From Spirosoma utsteinense (GTDB taxonomy: Bacteria; Bacteroidota; Bacteroidia; Cytophagales; Spirosomataceae), in the NCBI RefSeq assembly GCF_014282275.1, contig NZ_VFIA01000011.1:62001-126000 (forward strand): DNA of 64,000 nucleotides. The letters are read 5' to 3'. This document shows, piece by piece, positions 56,425 to 64,000 of the stretch. Each line of letters opens with the position of its first letter. Position 1 is the first letter of the stretch. A program made the position numbers and the translations under genes. A model generated the notes under the pieces. It was not told where the DNA came from. It did not search any database and worked only from the letters and a program-made list of their open reading frames with translations.

Positions 56425-56871
56425 ATGTCACATCACCTTAAATCTACGCTCGGTTGTGTCTTTGTTGTAATCTGTCTTTTTTGCGCCTGTCAGCCAAACC
56501 CTCTGGTTCCGGCAATTCCACCCGACCATGTCGCGCTGATCAGCCGTGAATCGATAACAACAACCGCTGGCATTACCGTTCTGGCCGATTCGGTTAACGT
56601 ATCCATTTGCCCGTCCAACGCGAACTGTTTTGCGCCAAACAGCGCCAGCGTCAAACTCCAGCTGTCGAAAAATGCCCAGACACAGTCCGTTTATTTATGG
56701 ACGTTCATTCCCAATTACAAACGGATGTCGTCGATCAATCCACCGGCCGACTCAGTAACGGTTGCGTTCGAGGGCCAACAGTATAAGGTTATCCTTCGGG
56801 ATGGCGGGTTCCGAAAAGGGCCCGAAAACGCAAATCTGCCCGAAGCTGTGGTGCAAGTTTCCCGCTTGTAG
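56425..56871 (+). CDS. Small lipoprotein of unknown function
   Basis: A 148-residue lipoprotein (signal LGCVFVVICLFCAC, lipobox Cys24) starting at the ATG at 56425. The mature part is beta-rich with two further cysteines (SICPSNANCFAP) and ends with a strand-rich YKVILRDGGF region. It follows the coiled-coil gene by 50 bp and is closed by a terminator. I do not recognise the family. Confidence 0.75.
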   Translation: MSHHLKSTLGCVFVVICLFCACQPNPLVPAIPPDHVALISRESITTTAGITVLADSVNVSICPSNANCFAPNSASVKLQLSKNAQTQSVYLWTFIPNYKRMSSINPPADSVTVAFEGQQYKVILRDGGFRKGPENANLPEAVVQVSRL

Positions 56872-56901
56872 GCGCGTTTAACGGCAACTTTCCGTAATTT
56901 G

Positions 56902-56930
56902 AAGGCCGCAGCTTCCGTTGCGGCTTTTTT
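56902..56930 (+). terminator. Intrinsic terminator before the amidohydrolase gene
   Basis: GCCGCA pairs with TGCGGC, extended by AAG/TTT, around an 8-nt loop and followed by six T residues. It supports starting the next gene at 56953 instead of 56899. Confidence 0.8.
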
Positions 56931-56952
56931 ATATCCGTCCAATACTTATTCT

Positions 56953-58227
56953 ATGAAAAAATTGTACCTGCTGGCGAGCCTGTCGCTGCTGGCATCACCT
57001 CTGATTGCCCAACGTACCCTTATCCACTGCGGAAACCTCTTCGATGGGATTGGCAACACACTGCAACCGCAGATGACGGTTGTGGTTGAAGGCAACAAAA
57101 TTACGGCGGTCCAAAAAGGATTTACCACGCCTGCCGGTCAGGATCGTGTAGTAGACCTGAAGGCGAAGACGGTGCTGCCGGGCCTGATCGACATGCACGT
57201 CCATCTGGAAAGCCAGACCCGCCGGGGTGGTGCCATCGATGGGTTCACGCGCAACCCCGCCGACGTCGCCTACCAGGCAGCTCAATATGCGAAGACAACC
57301 TTACTGGCAGGATTCACTACCGTCCGTGACCTGGGCGGCTCGGGCGTCAATGTATCACTTCGTAATGCGATCAATAACGGCCTGGTCGATGGGCCTCGGG
57401 TGTTGACCGTTGGTAAATCCATTGCCACAACCGGGGGGCATGCCGACCCGACTAACGGCTACCGTAAGGACCTGATGGGTGATCCCGGCCCGATGGAGGG
57501 CGTTATCAACGGTCCCGAAGATGCCCGTAAAGCCGTTCGGCAACGCTATAAAGATGGGTCCGACCTGATCAAAATCACGGCTACGGGTGGCGTACTGAGT
57601 AATGCGAAAGACGGCTCCGGAGCTCAGTTCACAGAAGAAGAAGTGAAAGCGGTTGTCGATGCAGCTAAAGATTACGGGTTTGCCGTGGCGGCCCACGCCC
57701 ACGGTGCCGAAGGAATGAAGCGGGCCATCCGGGCGGGGGTTCAAACCATCGAACACGGCACCCTGATGGACGATGAAGCTATTGAGTTATTTAAAAAATA
57801 CGGCACTTACTACGTCCCGACCATTATCGCCGGCAAGACCGCAGCCGACTCAGCCCGGCGGTTTGGGTACTACCCGGCGCTGGTAACACCGAAAGCGCTG
57901 GCGATTGGTCCAAAAATCCAGGCTACGTTTGCCAAGGCGTATAAGGCAGGCGTTAAGATCGCTTTTGGTACCGACGCAGGAGTATATATCCATGGCTATA
58001 ACGCCAAGGAGTTCGAGTACATGGTCGAAGCCGGAATGCCCCCTGTCGAAGCAATCAAAGCGGCCCTGATGACGAACGCGAAACTGCTGGGTATGGACAC
58101 GCAGATCGGTTCTATCGAAACAGGCAAATTCGCCGATATCATAGCCGTCGATGAAAACCCGATCCAAAACATCAAAACCCTTCAAGCTGTCAAATTCGTA
58201 ATGAAAGACGGGAAGGTTTATAAATAG
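56953..58227 (+). CDS. Exported metal-dependent amidohydrolase (imidazolonepropionase/prolidase-like)
   Basis: A 424-residue amidohydrolase with a signal peptide (LYLLASLSLLASPLIAQ). Metal site and catalytic residues are visible: GLIDMHVHLES (HxH), LIKITATGG with the bridging Lys, AVAAHAHGAEG, TIEHGTLMD and the Asp in AFGTDAGVYIHG. This subgroup includes Xaa-Pro dipeptidase-like and aryldialkyl-phosphatase-like enzymes, usually annotated only as amidohydrolase. I start it at 56953 (MKKLYLLAS), since the frame upstream runs through a terminator. The stop codon touches the polypurine arm of the hairpin at 58225. Confidence 0.9.
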   Translation: MKKLYLLASLSLLASPLIAQRTLIHCGNLFDGIGNTLQPQMTVVVEGNKITAVQKGFTTPAGQDRVVDLKAKTVLPGLIDMHVHLESQTRRGGAIDGFTRNPADVAYQAAQYAKTTLLAGFTTVRDLGGSGVNVSLRNAINNGLVDGPRVLTVGKSIATTGGHADPTNGYRKDLMGDPGPMEGVINGPEDARKAVRQRYKDGSDLIKITATGGVLSNAKDGSGAQFTEEEVKAVVDAAKDYGFAVAAHAHGAEGMKRAIRAGVQTIEHGTLMDDEAIELFKKYGTYYVPTIIAGKTAADSARRFGYYPALVTPKALAIGPKIQATFAKAYKAGVKIAFGTDAGVYIHGYNAKEFEYMVEAGMPPVEAIKAALMTNAKLLGMDTQIGSIETGKFADIIAVDENPIQNIKTLQAVKFVMKDGKVYK

Positions 58228-58335
58228 GAGGAAAGGGAGGAAGGAGGAAAGGGAGGAAGGGGATTGCTTTCGCCAGAGTGCGTCAACTGCCCTTCCTCCT
58301 TCCTCCTTCCTCCCTCCTCCCTCCCCTCACCCCCC
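58225..58335. repeat. Second polypurine / polypyrimidine hairpin, between two stop codons
   Basis: A purine tract (about 58227-58262, GGAGGAAAGG units), a 27-nt mixed spacer containing CGCCAG, and a pyrimidine tract (58290 to about 58335, CCTTCCTCC units, broken by the A of the stop). It begins at the amidohydrolase stop codon and includes the stop codon of the convergent hydrolase gene (58327-58329). Same design as the element at 21376-21569. Confidence 0.9.
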
Positions 58336-59187
58336 CTCTATTATCAACTCACTGACTCGCTCCGGTTCTTCGTGCTGTACCCAATGAGTCGCGGTTTCGA
58401 AAAAAAAGACGGTGCCGTTGTCGCACAGATCGATGCTGGGCTGGGCCATGTCCCGCTTGAGAAACTGGTCGCGAACACCCCAGATAAGCAGCGTTGGTAC
58501 AGTAATCCGAATCGATAGGGCATGAGCAGGAGGGCGCTGTAGCGCGGCCCGGTACCAGTTCACCATTGCCCGAAAGGCTCCAGGCTGCGACCATGCCTGT
58601 TTGTATTCATGAATATCGTCATCAGAGAAAGTACCGGGACGGCTGCTGCCGCGTAGTGTTCGGACCAACATGGCCCTGTTTCCCAGTTTGGCCATCAGTT
58701 CCGGAATGACCGGTAGCTGGAAGAAACCAATATACCAGCTTCGCAGCATCTGACCGATGTTTCGACTGGCGTATTGCTTCATCACTGCCGGATGCGGCAC
58801 GTTCAATACGACCAGTCGTTCGACCCGCTCGGGGTGGGTAGCCGCTACCCACCAGGCCACGGCAGCTCCCCAGTCGTGGCCCACGACGATTGCCTTCTGC
58901 TGACCAGCGGCATCGATCAGTTCCACCACATCAGCCGCCAGAACGTCGACCGTATAAGCTCCAATGCCGTCGGGCTTGTCGCTACGGTTATACCCACGCT
59001 GGTCGGGTACCCAGACGCGATAGCCCGCTTCGGCCAACGGGCCGATCTGCTTCTTCCAGCCGTACCAGAACTCAGGGAAGCCATGGAGCAGAATCATAAG
59101 TGGTCCGTCAGCTGGCCCGGCCTGCACAACATGAAGCGTTACCGGTGCGCCGGAGCGGCCATGGATCTCAACGAAAGCGTGGGTCAT
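58327..59187 (-). CDS. Alpha/beta hydrolase, epoxide hydrolase-like
   Basis: A 286-residue alpha/beta hydrolase. It has the oxyanion motif HGFPEFW (35-41), [12 protein letters not shown], the nucleophile elbow VGHDWGAA with Asp105 in place of Ser, a cap domain, and the late IWGVRDQFL and THWVQHEEP with the triad Asp and His. The Asp nucleophile and HGFPEFW are typical of soluble epoxide hydrolases and haloalkane dehalogenase relatives. Its start is 9 bp after the uxaC stop codon, so the two form an operon. The C-terminal Glu-Gly-Gly is encoded by the repeat element that follows. Confidence 0.9.
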   Translation of the reverse strand: MTHAFVEIHGRSGAPVTLHVVQAGPADGPLMILLHGFPEFWYGWKKQIGPLAEAGYRVWVPDQRGYNRSDKPDGIGAYTVDVLAADVVELIDAAGQQKAIVVGHDWGAAVAWWVAATHPERVERLVVLNVPHPAVMKQYASRNIGQMLRSWYIGFFQLPVIPELMAKLGNRAMLVRTLRGSSRPGTFSDDDIHEYKQAWSQPGAFRAMVNWYRAALQRPPAHALSIRITVPTLLIWGVRDQFLKRDMAQPSIDLCDNGTVFFFETATHWVQHEEPERVSELIIEGG

Positions 59188-59196
59188 GGAACGGGG

Positions 59197-60609
59197 TTAA
59201 AAACCAAAATAGCGATCGGCATTCCGGTAGCAGATATCCTGTACGATCTGGCCTATCCAGTCAATATCGGCGGGCAGTTCGCCATTCTCCACATCGTTAC
59301 CAAACAGATTACACAGGATGCGCCGAAAATACTCGTGGCGGCTGTAGGACAGGAAACTACGTGAGTCGGTCAGCATACCGACAAACGTGCTGATCAGCCC
59401 CATGTTCGACAGAGCATTCATCTGGCGCTCCATCCCATCCTTCTGGTCCAGAAACCACCAGCCCGAGCCAAACTGAACCTTACCCCGCACCGAGCCATCG
59501 TTGAAGTTACCGACCATGGTCGCCATTACTTCATTGTCGGCGGGATTGAGGTTGTACACGATCGTTTTAGCCAGTTTGTCCCGATCGTCCAGACCGCCCA
59601 GGAAACGGGACAGAGAGGCTGCCTGCGGAAAATCCCCGATGCTATCCCAACCTGTGTCGGGCCCTATTTCCCTTAGCCGCCGGACGTTGTTGTTCCGGAG
59701 TGCGCCCAGGTGAAACTGCTGAGTCCAGCCTTTCTCATGATCCCACTCGGCAAACTGTACCAGCATAAATGACTTGAACATCAGGACGTCGGCGGGCGCA
59801 ATAGCAACTCCCCGGCGAAGCTGATTGAACAGCCTCTGCACGTCACCGTCGGTATAAGACTCGGCATAGACCATTTCCAGCCCGTGGTCCGACAGTCGGC
59901 AACCCCGTTCGGCGAAATAGTCGTGCCGGGATTTAAGGGCGTCGATATAGTCGGCGAGGGTGCTGATATCCCGGTTGGTGACCTCGGCCAGCCGGTCGGC
60001 ATAGGCGCGAAAGGCATGCGGATCATCGGCAGCCATGGCCTTGTCGGGCCGGAACGTTGGCAATATCCTGACCGCAAACCCATCGCGGGCAATCTGATCG
60101 TGGTGCGCCAGCGAGTCGAGCGGATCATCGGTAGTGCAGACCACCCGCACATCGAAATGCTGGAGCAGGCGACGGGCCGTCAGTTGTGGCAGTTGCTCGT
60201 TGCAGGTTTCGTAGATACTGCGGGCCGTAGCTGGTGTGAGGAGTTCCTGGATGCCAAACGGGTTGTTGAGTTCCAGGTGCGTCCAGTGATAAAGCGGATT
60301 TCGCAGGGTATACGGAACGGTTTCAGCCCATTTCTCGAACTTCTCCCAGTCGCTGGCATCCCCGGTACAGTATTTTTCGGAAACCCCGTGCGTCCGCATG
60401 GCCCGCCACTTGTAATGGTCGCCGTAGAGCCAGGGCTGGGTCATATTATCGAATCGTTTGTCCTGCGCAATCTGATCGGGTGGCAGGTGACAGTGGTAGT
60501 CGATGATTGGCATCGACCGGGCATAGTCATGATAAAGCCGCCGGGCCGTTTCGGTCTGGAGCAGAAAATCATCGGATAAAAACGTGGGCGCAGATGCGAG
60601 TGTGTTCAT
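59197..60609 (-). CDS. uxaC: Glucuronate isomerase
   Basis: A 470-residue UxaC, normal length. Diagnostic parts: IIDYHCHLPPDQIAQ with the metal-binding His-x-His near the N-terminus, ERGCRLSDHGLE, and the C-terminal LTDSRSFLSYSRHEYFRRIL. UxaC converts glucuronate to fructuronate and galacturonate to tagaturonate at the entry of hexuronate catabolism. No other uronate pathway gene (uxaB, uxuA, kdgK) is in view; its downstream partner is an epoxide hydrolase-like gene. It is divergent from the trehalase-like gene, with 254 bp between. Confidence 0.96.
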   Translation of the reverse strand: MNTLASAPTFLSDDFLLQTETARRLYHDYARSMPIIDYHCHLPPDQIAQDKRFDNMTQPWLYGDHYKWRAMRTHGVSEKYCTGDASDWEKFEKWAETVPYTLRNPLYHWTHLELNNPFGIQELLTPATARSIYETCNEQLPQLTARRLLQHFDVRVVCTTDDPLDSLAHHDQIARDGFAVRILPTFRPDKAMAADDPHAFRAYADRLAEVTNRDISTLADYIDALKSRHDYFAERGCRLSDHGLEMVYAESYTDGDVQRLFNQLRRGVAIAPADVLMFKSFMLVQFAEWDHEKGWTQQFHLGALRNNNVRRLREIGPDTGWDSIGDFPQAASLSRFLGGLDDRDKLAKTIVYNLNPADNEVMATMVGNFNDGSVRGKVQFGSGWWFLDQKDGMERQMNALSNMGLISTFVGMLTDSRSFLSYSRHEYFRRILCNLFGNDVENGELPADIDWIGQIVQDICYRNADRYFGF

Positions 60610-60863
60610 GTTCGTTAAAGCAAAGTTCGTCGGGTTTCTCCCGCCTGATGGTTATTTTTCTGTCGATCGCAACGCGCCCGCTTTCTGTTTCGGCCCCTTC
60701 TTCAACAACCCATCCGGTATTGGATATACCAGCCGTAAAAATTTGTTCGTTGTCCCATAAAACAACCAGACTAATACGGGGCATCGGCCATCGTGTTACA
60801 CGTTACAGACTAGAAACCCGGATTTTGCGAAAATGATCACGATTTCCGGCTAACCAGTACACC

Positions 60864-62456
60864 ATGAGCCAACGAATCTGTCTTATATTCCTGTTATTTC
60901 TCACCCTGCCTACCGGTTCTTTTGCCCAGCCACTGGCACCCGATGAGCAATACGGCGACCTGTTCGCTGAGGTGCAAACCCGGATGATCTTCCCCGACTC
61001 TAAAACCTTTGCCGACTGTGTACCAAAATTTCCTGCGCCCGTCATTCTAAAAAGTTATGAAAAGGCCCGTCAGACGCGTGGCTTCTCTCTGAAATCGTTT
61101 GTGGAGCAGCACTTCACCGTACCAACCCTGCCAACGCCTGCCCGCAAAGTCCGGCCGACGGGGTCGGCTCAGCAGACCCTGACGAGTCTATGGCCCCTGC
61201 TGACCCGACAGTCCGGCGATCGGGCTGATGCGGGTTCCCTGATAACGCTCCCGAACCCGTATGTTACAACAGACGGCCGGTCGGGCGAACTCCCCTACTG
61301 GGACAGTTATTTTACGATGCTGGGGTTGCAGGCCTCCGGCCAGACGGCCCTGATGCGGCACATGGTCGATAATTTTGCCTACCTGATCCGAACCGTCGGC
61401 CATGTTCCGTCCAGCAACCGGACCTACTGCCTGAGCCGATCACAGCCGCCGGTGTTCTCGCTGATGGTAGGCTTGCTGAGCGAAACACGGGGTCGGCGGG
61501 TGCTGGTTACGTACCTGCCCGCGCTGCAGCAGGAATACAATTTCTGGATGGATGGCCGGGATAAGACGACGGAGGAAGCACCGGCTTACCGGCGGGTGGT
61601 ACGGATGGCATCCGGCGTTTTTCTCAATCGCTATTATGATGACCGTGACACCCCCCGCCCCGAAGCGTACCGGGAAGATATGGCCCTGGTGAAGAACCGG
61701 AAAGATGCCCCGGCCCTGTACCGGAACCTGCGCGCCGGGGCCGAATCGGGCTGGACGTTCAGCAGCCGCTGGCTCAAAGACAGCAAGGTACTCCGCAGCA
61801 TCCATACCACAGACCTTATCCCGGTAGACCTCAACTGCCTGCTGCTCAACCTGGAACGAACGCTGGCCGAAGGATACCGGCTTAAAGGCGACAAACGCCG
61901 GATGCGAATGTACCAGATCCAGGCCCAGAAACGGCACGACGCCATCCAGCAGTATTGCTGGAATGACCGGCGTCGTTTCTATTTCGATTATGATTTCGTA
62001 GACCAGAAAACCACGTCTGTCTACTCTGCCGCGGCTGCCCTGCCGTTGTTTGTCAGGATAGCGACACTCGACCAGGCCCGATACGTTGGCCAGACACTTC
62101 AACGCGACTTCCTGAAGGCTGGCGGTCTGCTGGCAACAACCACCTCCCGAACCAGTCAGGTATGGGATTCGCCCAATGGCTATGCCTCCGTACAGTGGTT
62201 CGCCATTCAGGGGCTTCGGAACTACAACCTCACCGAACCCGCCAGTCAGATCAAACGGAACTGGCAGGCCGAAACCCTGAAGGCTTATAAAGCCACCGGC
62301 ACTTTTCTTTCCGTTTACAATGTAGTCGGCTCCCGGTCCTCGGGCGACAAAGACCTCCCTATTCCCGATGGGTACGGCCCCACCAATGGCGTATTGTTGC
62401 GATTACTGAAAGAGGATGCCCTCCTGTCACCCCCCGATCGTTCCTTAGCCCAGTAG
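60864..62456 (+). CDS. GH37 trehalase homologue with both catalytic residues replaced
   Basis: A 530-residue exported protein (signal FLLFLTLPTGSFAQP) that follows periplasmic trehalase from end to end: PYWDSYFTMLGL, NRTYCLSRSQPPVF, RPEAYREDM, LIPVDLNCLL, VWDSPNGYASVQWFAIQGL. The substrate-binding arginines remain. However, the motif that holds the catalytic acid in E. coli TreA (SGWDxSSRW, Asp312) reads SGWTFSSRW here (Thr298), and the segment of the catalytic base (VEKYDV, Glu496) reads LSVYNV (Ser483). The E. coli numbering is from memory. If correct, this is not an ordinary trehalase: a binding protein, or an enzyme with different chemistry. The gene overlaps truA by 12 bp at the 3' end. 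Confidence 0.88.
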   Translation: MSQRICLIFLLFLTLPTGSFAQPLAPDEQYGDLFAEVQTRMIFPDSKTFADCVPKFPAPVILKSYEKARQTRGFSLKSFVEQHFTVPTLPTPARKVRPTGSAQQTLTSLWPLLTRQSGDRADAGSLITLPNPYVTTDGRSGELPYWDSYFTMLGLQASGQTALMRHMVDNFAYLIRTVGHVPSSNRTYCLSRSQPPVFSLMVGLLSETRGRRVLVTYLPALQQEYNFWMDGRDKTTEEAPAYRRVVRMASGVFLNRYYDDRDTPRPEAYREDMALVKNRKDAPALYRNLRAGAESGWTFSSRWLKDSKVLRSIHTTDLIPVDLNCLLLNLERTLAEGYRLKGDKRRMRMYQIQAQKRHDAIQQYCWNDRRRFYFDYDFVDQKTTSVYSAAAALPLFVRIATLDQARYVGQTLQRDFLKAGGLLATTTSRTSQVWDSPNGYASVQWFAIQGLRNYNLTEPASQIKRNWQAETLKAYKATGTFLSVYNVVGSRSSGDKDLPIPDGYGPTNGVLLRLLKEDALLSPPDRSLAQ

Positions 62457-63209
62457 AATCCGCTCAGCGAGTACCTCCGGCGGGTAGGTTACTTCAACCA
62501 GGTACAGTCCATTGGCCGGTGCGGCCCGCCCCGCCCTGTTGCGGTCTTTGGCCTCGATAATAGTTTCGAACTGATCGAGGTTCATGTGCCCCTGACCAAT
62601 CTCCACCATAGTACCTACTATCGTCCGGACCATACCCCACAAAAATCGATTGGCTTTGATATGGAAGGTCAGCCGGTCGCGGCTACGCTCCCAGTAGGCC
62701 AGATCCAGCCGACACAGGAAATTGGTTACGTCGGCGCGGGCCTTGCTGAAACTTTTGAAATCCTTCGTATGCAGCAATAACTGGCAGGCCTCATTCATCA
62801 GCCCTTCGTCCAGCTCCGGCCTGAAATGATAGGTTAGCCCACTTTGAAAGGCGTTTTTGTGCCGTGTGATGTGATACTGGTAGTACCGGGACGTAGCCGA
62901 GAACCGGGCGTGATCGGCGGGGCGTACGGGAAAAATAGTTTTTATGGCAATATCCTCAGGCAGGATGCAATTGAGGGAGTAGATCAGCGAATCGGATAGC
63001 GCCAGTGGCTCCGGCACATCGATATGGGCAAACTGCTGTTCGGCGTGGACACCGGCGTCGGTACGGCCGCTACCCAGAATGTACATCGGGTACCCGAATC
63101 GTTGCGACAGGGCCGCTTCAATGGTCGTCTGGACGCTAACCCCGTTGGCCTGCGCCTGCCAGCCATGATAGGCCGTACCGCGGTATGAAAGTTCAATGAA
63201 ATAACGCAT
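62445..63209 (-). CDS. truA: tRNA pseudouridine(38-40) synthase
   Basis: A 254-residue TruA. It starts MRYFIELSYRGTAYHGWQ, the standard beginning, and has the catalytic Asp51 in GSGRTDAGVHA, YYQYHI, and the C-terminal GRAAPANGLYLVEV. It makes pseudouridine at positions 38-40 of the anticodon arm. I start it at the ATG at 63209; the frame upstream (to 63248) is not conserved. The promoter box at 63216-63223 is so close that the mRNA should be nearly leaderless. Its last 12 bp overlap the convergent trehalase-like gene. Confidence 0.96.
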   Translation of the reverse strand: MRYFIELSYRGTAYHGWQAQANGVSVQTTIEAALSQRFGYPMYILGSGRTDAGVHAEQQFAHIDVPEPLALSDSLIYSLNCILPEDIAIKTIFPVRPADHARFSATSRYYQYHITRHKNAFQSGLTYHFRPELDEGLMNEACQLLLHTKDFKSFSKARADVTNFLCRLDLAYWERSRDRLTFHIKANRFLWGMVRTIVGTMVEIGQGHMNLDQFETIIEAKDRNRAGRAAPANGLYLVEVTYPPEVLAERILLG

Positions 63210-63215
63210 ATCGCG

Positions 63216-63223
63216 CAAAAGTA
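63216..63223 (-). promoter_or_regulatory. truA -7 box, near-leaderless geometry
   Basis: TACTTTTG on the minus strand fits TAnnTTTG and has TTTA about 18 bp upstream. It ends 6 nt before the ATG, so the transcript should begin within a few bases of the start codon. Confidence 0.5.
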
Positions 63224-63267
63224 CCACCCGGCAGGCGTTTGTAAACACAGCGGCCAGTCAAACCTTC

Positions 63268-63924
63268 GTGTCGAACGGGCAGTTGGAGATGGATCAGCAA
63301 ACCGGTTATTCCATGACAGCCAATAATCCTTTTCAACGCTACGACGAAACCGACGACGCCAATTTTTATGTCCAGCCGCGACTGGTTGCGCATATCGATG
63401 ACGCGGCTATTGCCGCCACCACCGATCTGTTTCGGGAGTATTTACCCGCCAGGGGTGCCATTCTGGATTTGATGAGCAGCTGGGTGAGCCATCTGCCCGG
63501 CGATGTGGCCTACAGCCGGGTGGCGGGCCTGGGCATGAATGAAACCGAGCTAAGAAAGAATCCACAACTGACCGATTATGTCCTTCAGGACCTGAACCGG
63601 CAGGCACGGCTCCCCTACTCCGACGCCAGTTTCGACGGCGGCATGGTAACCGTATCCGTGCAGTATCTGACCGATCCATTTACGGTGTACCGTGAGGTGG
63701 CACGGGTCTTACGGCCGGGCGCTCCTTTCATGACCGTATTCTCCAACCGGATGTTCCCCACCAAAGCGGTAGCCATCTGGCAATCGCTGGACGATAAGGG
63801 ACATCAACGGCTGGTACGCAGCTATTATGAACAAACGGGTTTGTTCGATCAGATTGAGGTGCTCGACCGTAGTCCGGCTGGCTGGAGCGATCCGCTGTTT
63901 GCGGTGGTAGGGTATCGAATTTAA
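63268..63924 (+). CDS. SAM-dependent methyltransferase-like protein
   Basis: A protein of up to 218 residues with a class I methyltransferase outline: motif I region GAILDLMSSWVSHLP (degenerate, no GxGxG), RVAGLGMNETEL as the adenosine-binding acidic strand equivalent, LPYSDASFDGGMVTVSVQYLTD as motif IV/V, and EVARVLRPGAPFMTVFSNR as motif VI. This looks like a Methyltransf_11 relative; the loss of the glycine loop makes activity uncertain. The longest frame starts with GTG at 63268; ATGs at 63289 and 63313 (MTANNPFQRYDE) are likely alternatives. It is divergent from truA. Confidence 0.75.
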   Translation: MSNGQLEMDQQTGYSMTANNPFQRYDETDDANFYVQPRLVAHIDDAAIAATTDLFREYLPARGAILDLMSSWVSHLPGDVAYSRVAGLGMNETELRKNPQLTDYVLQDLNRQARLPYSDASFDGGMVTVSVQYLTDPFTVYREVARVLRPGAPFMTVFSNRMFPTKAVAIWQSLDDKGHQRLVRSYYEQTGLFDQIEVLDRSPAGWSDPLFAVVGYRI

Positions 63925-64000
63925 CGATAAGTAGTTACCTGGAGGTAAGTAGCCACTACCAGGGTCTTCGACCACTGGCAGGGCATCGCTCATTATGTCC

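Noticed and set aside
56899-56952. 18-codon extension of the amidohydrolase
   Set aside because: It would be encoded by an intrinsic terminator hairpin; the signal peptide starts at the ATG at 56953.

Overview
The window looks like a chromosomal segment of a Bacteroidota bacterium of the Cytophagales type (Spirosoma or a close relative). Support: a SusC/SusD pair with DUF3823 and DUF1343 partners, many lipoproteins with Bacteroidota-style lipoboxes, almost no Shine-Dalgarno sequences, and TAnnTTTG-type -7 promoter boxes (best example before guaA: TTTTG, 19 bp, TAACTTTG). Genus is inferred from style, not proved. No tRNA, rRNA, CRISPR array, transposase or phage gene was seen.

Layout. 1-4409: two secreted minus-strand proteins, one cut by the left edge and one a 1020-residue mosaic with a near-identical 110-residue tandem repeat and a C-terminal SGNH hydrolase domain. 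5010-14906: a plus-strand surface-glycan region with a GT39-like membrane glycosyltransferase, a split transketolase (two genes) flanking an epimerase/GT2 fusion, a polytopic membrane protein, an OafA-like acyltransferase and another GT2. 15139-19693: a large membrane-anchored unknown, an AlgJ/AlgX-like SGNH protein and an exported DinB-like protein. 19779-28696 (minus): guaA, a DUF1343 (NamZ-type) protein, and a DUF3823-SusD-SusC locus. 29429-38768: LolC/FtsX-like permease, TraB/GumN protein, fused acyl-CoA mutase IcmF, bile-acid-symporter-like transporter, small unknowns and a kinase-fold protein. 38916-46042: GH1 beta-glucosidase, CoA-transferase, DUF6607 protein, a gene-poor stretch with two large palindromic repeat elements, a TIM-barrel isomerase and a YheT hydrolase. 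46150-49220: the phosphorylated serine pathway in two genes (SerB-SerA fusion plus a SerC-like aminotransferase). 49385-53279: an LEA-like/beta-barrel protein, a PIN-domain toxin-antitoxin pair, a spore-photoproduct-lyase-like radical SAM enzyme and a DUF559 endonuclease-like gene bracketed by related hairpins. 53359-63924: M13 peptidase, DUF4920, small proteins, amidohydrolase, alpha/beta hydrolase, uxaC, a GH37 trehalase homologue that appears to lack both catalytic residues, truA and a methyltransferase-like protein.

The best candidates for something new are: (i) the split transketolase around an epimerase/polyprenyl-phosphate glycosyltransferase fusion, which suggests an unusual sugar made and loaded on a lipid carrier; (ii) the DUF559 gene between two hairpins that share an 11-bp word, which looks like a small endonuclease/palindrome unit; (iii) several long hairpins, two of them polypurine-polypyrimidine, that sit exactly at stop codons; and (iv) the trehalase-like protein without catalytic acid and base. 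All database-dependent statements are from memory of the families; no search was run.
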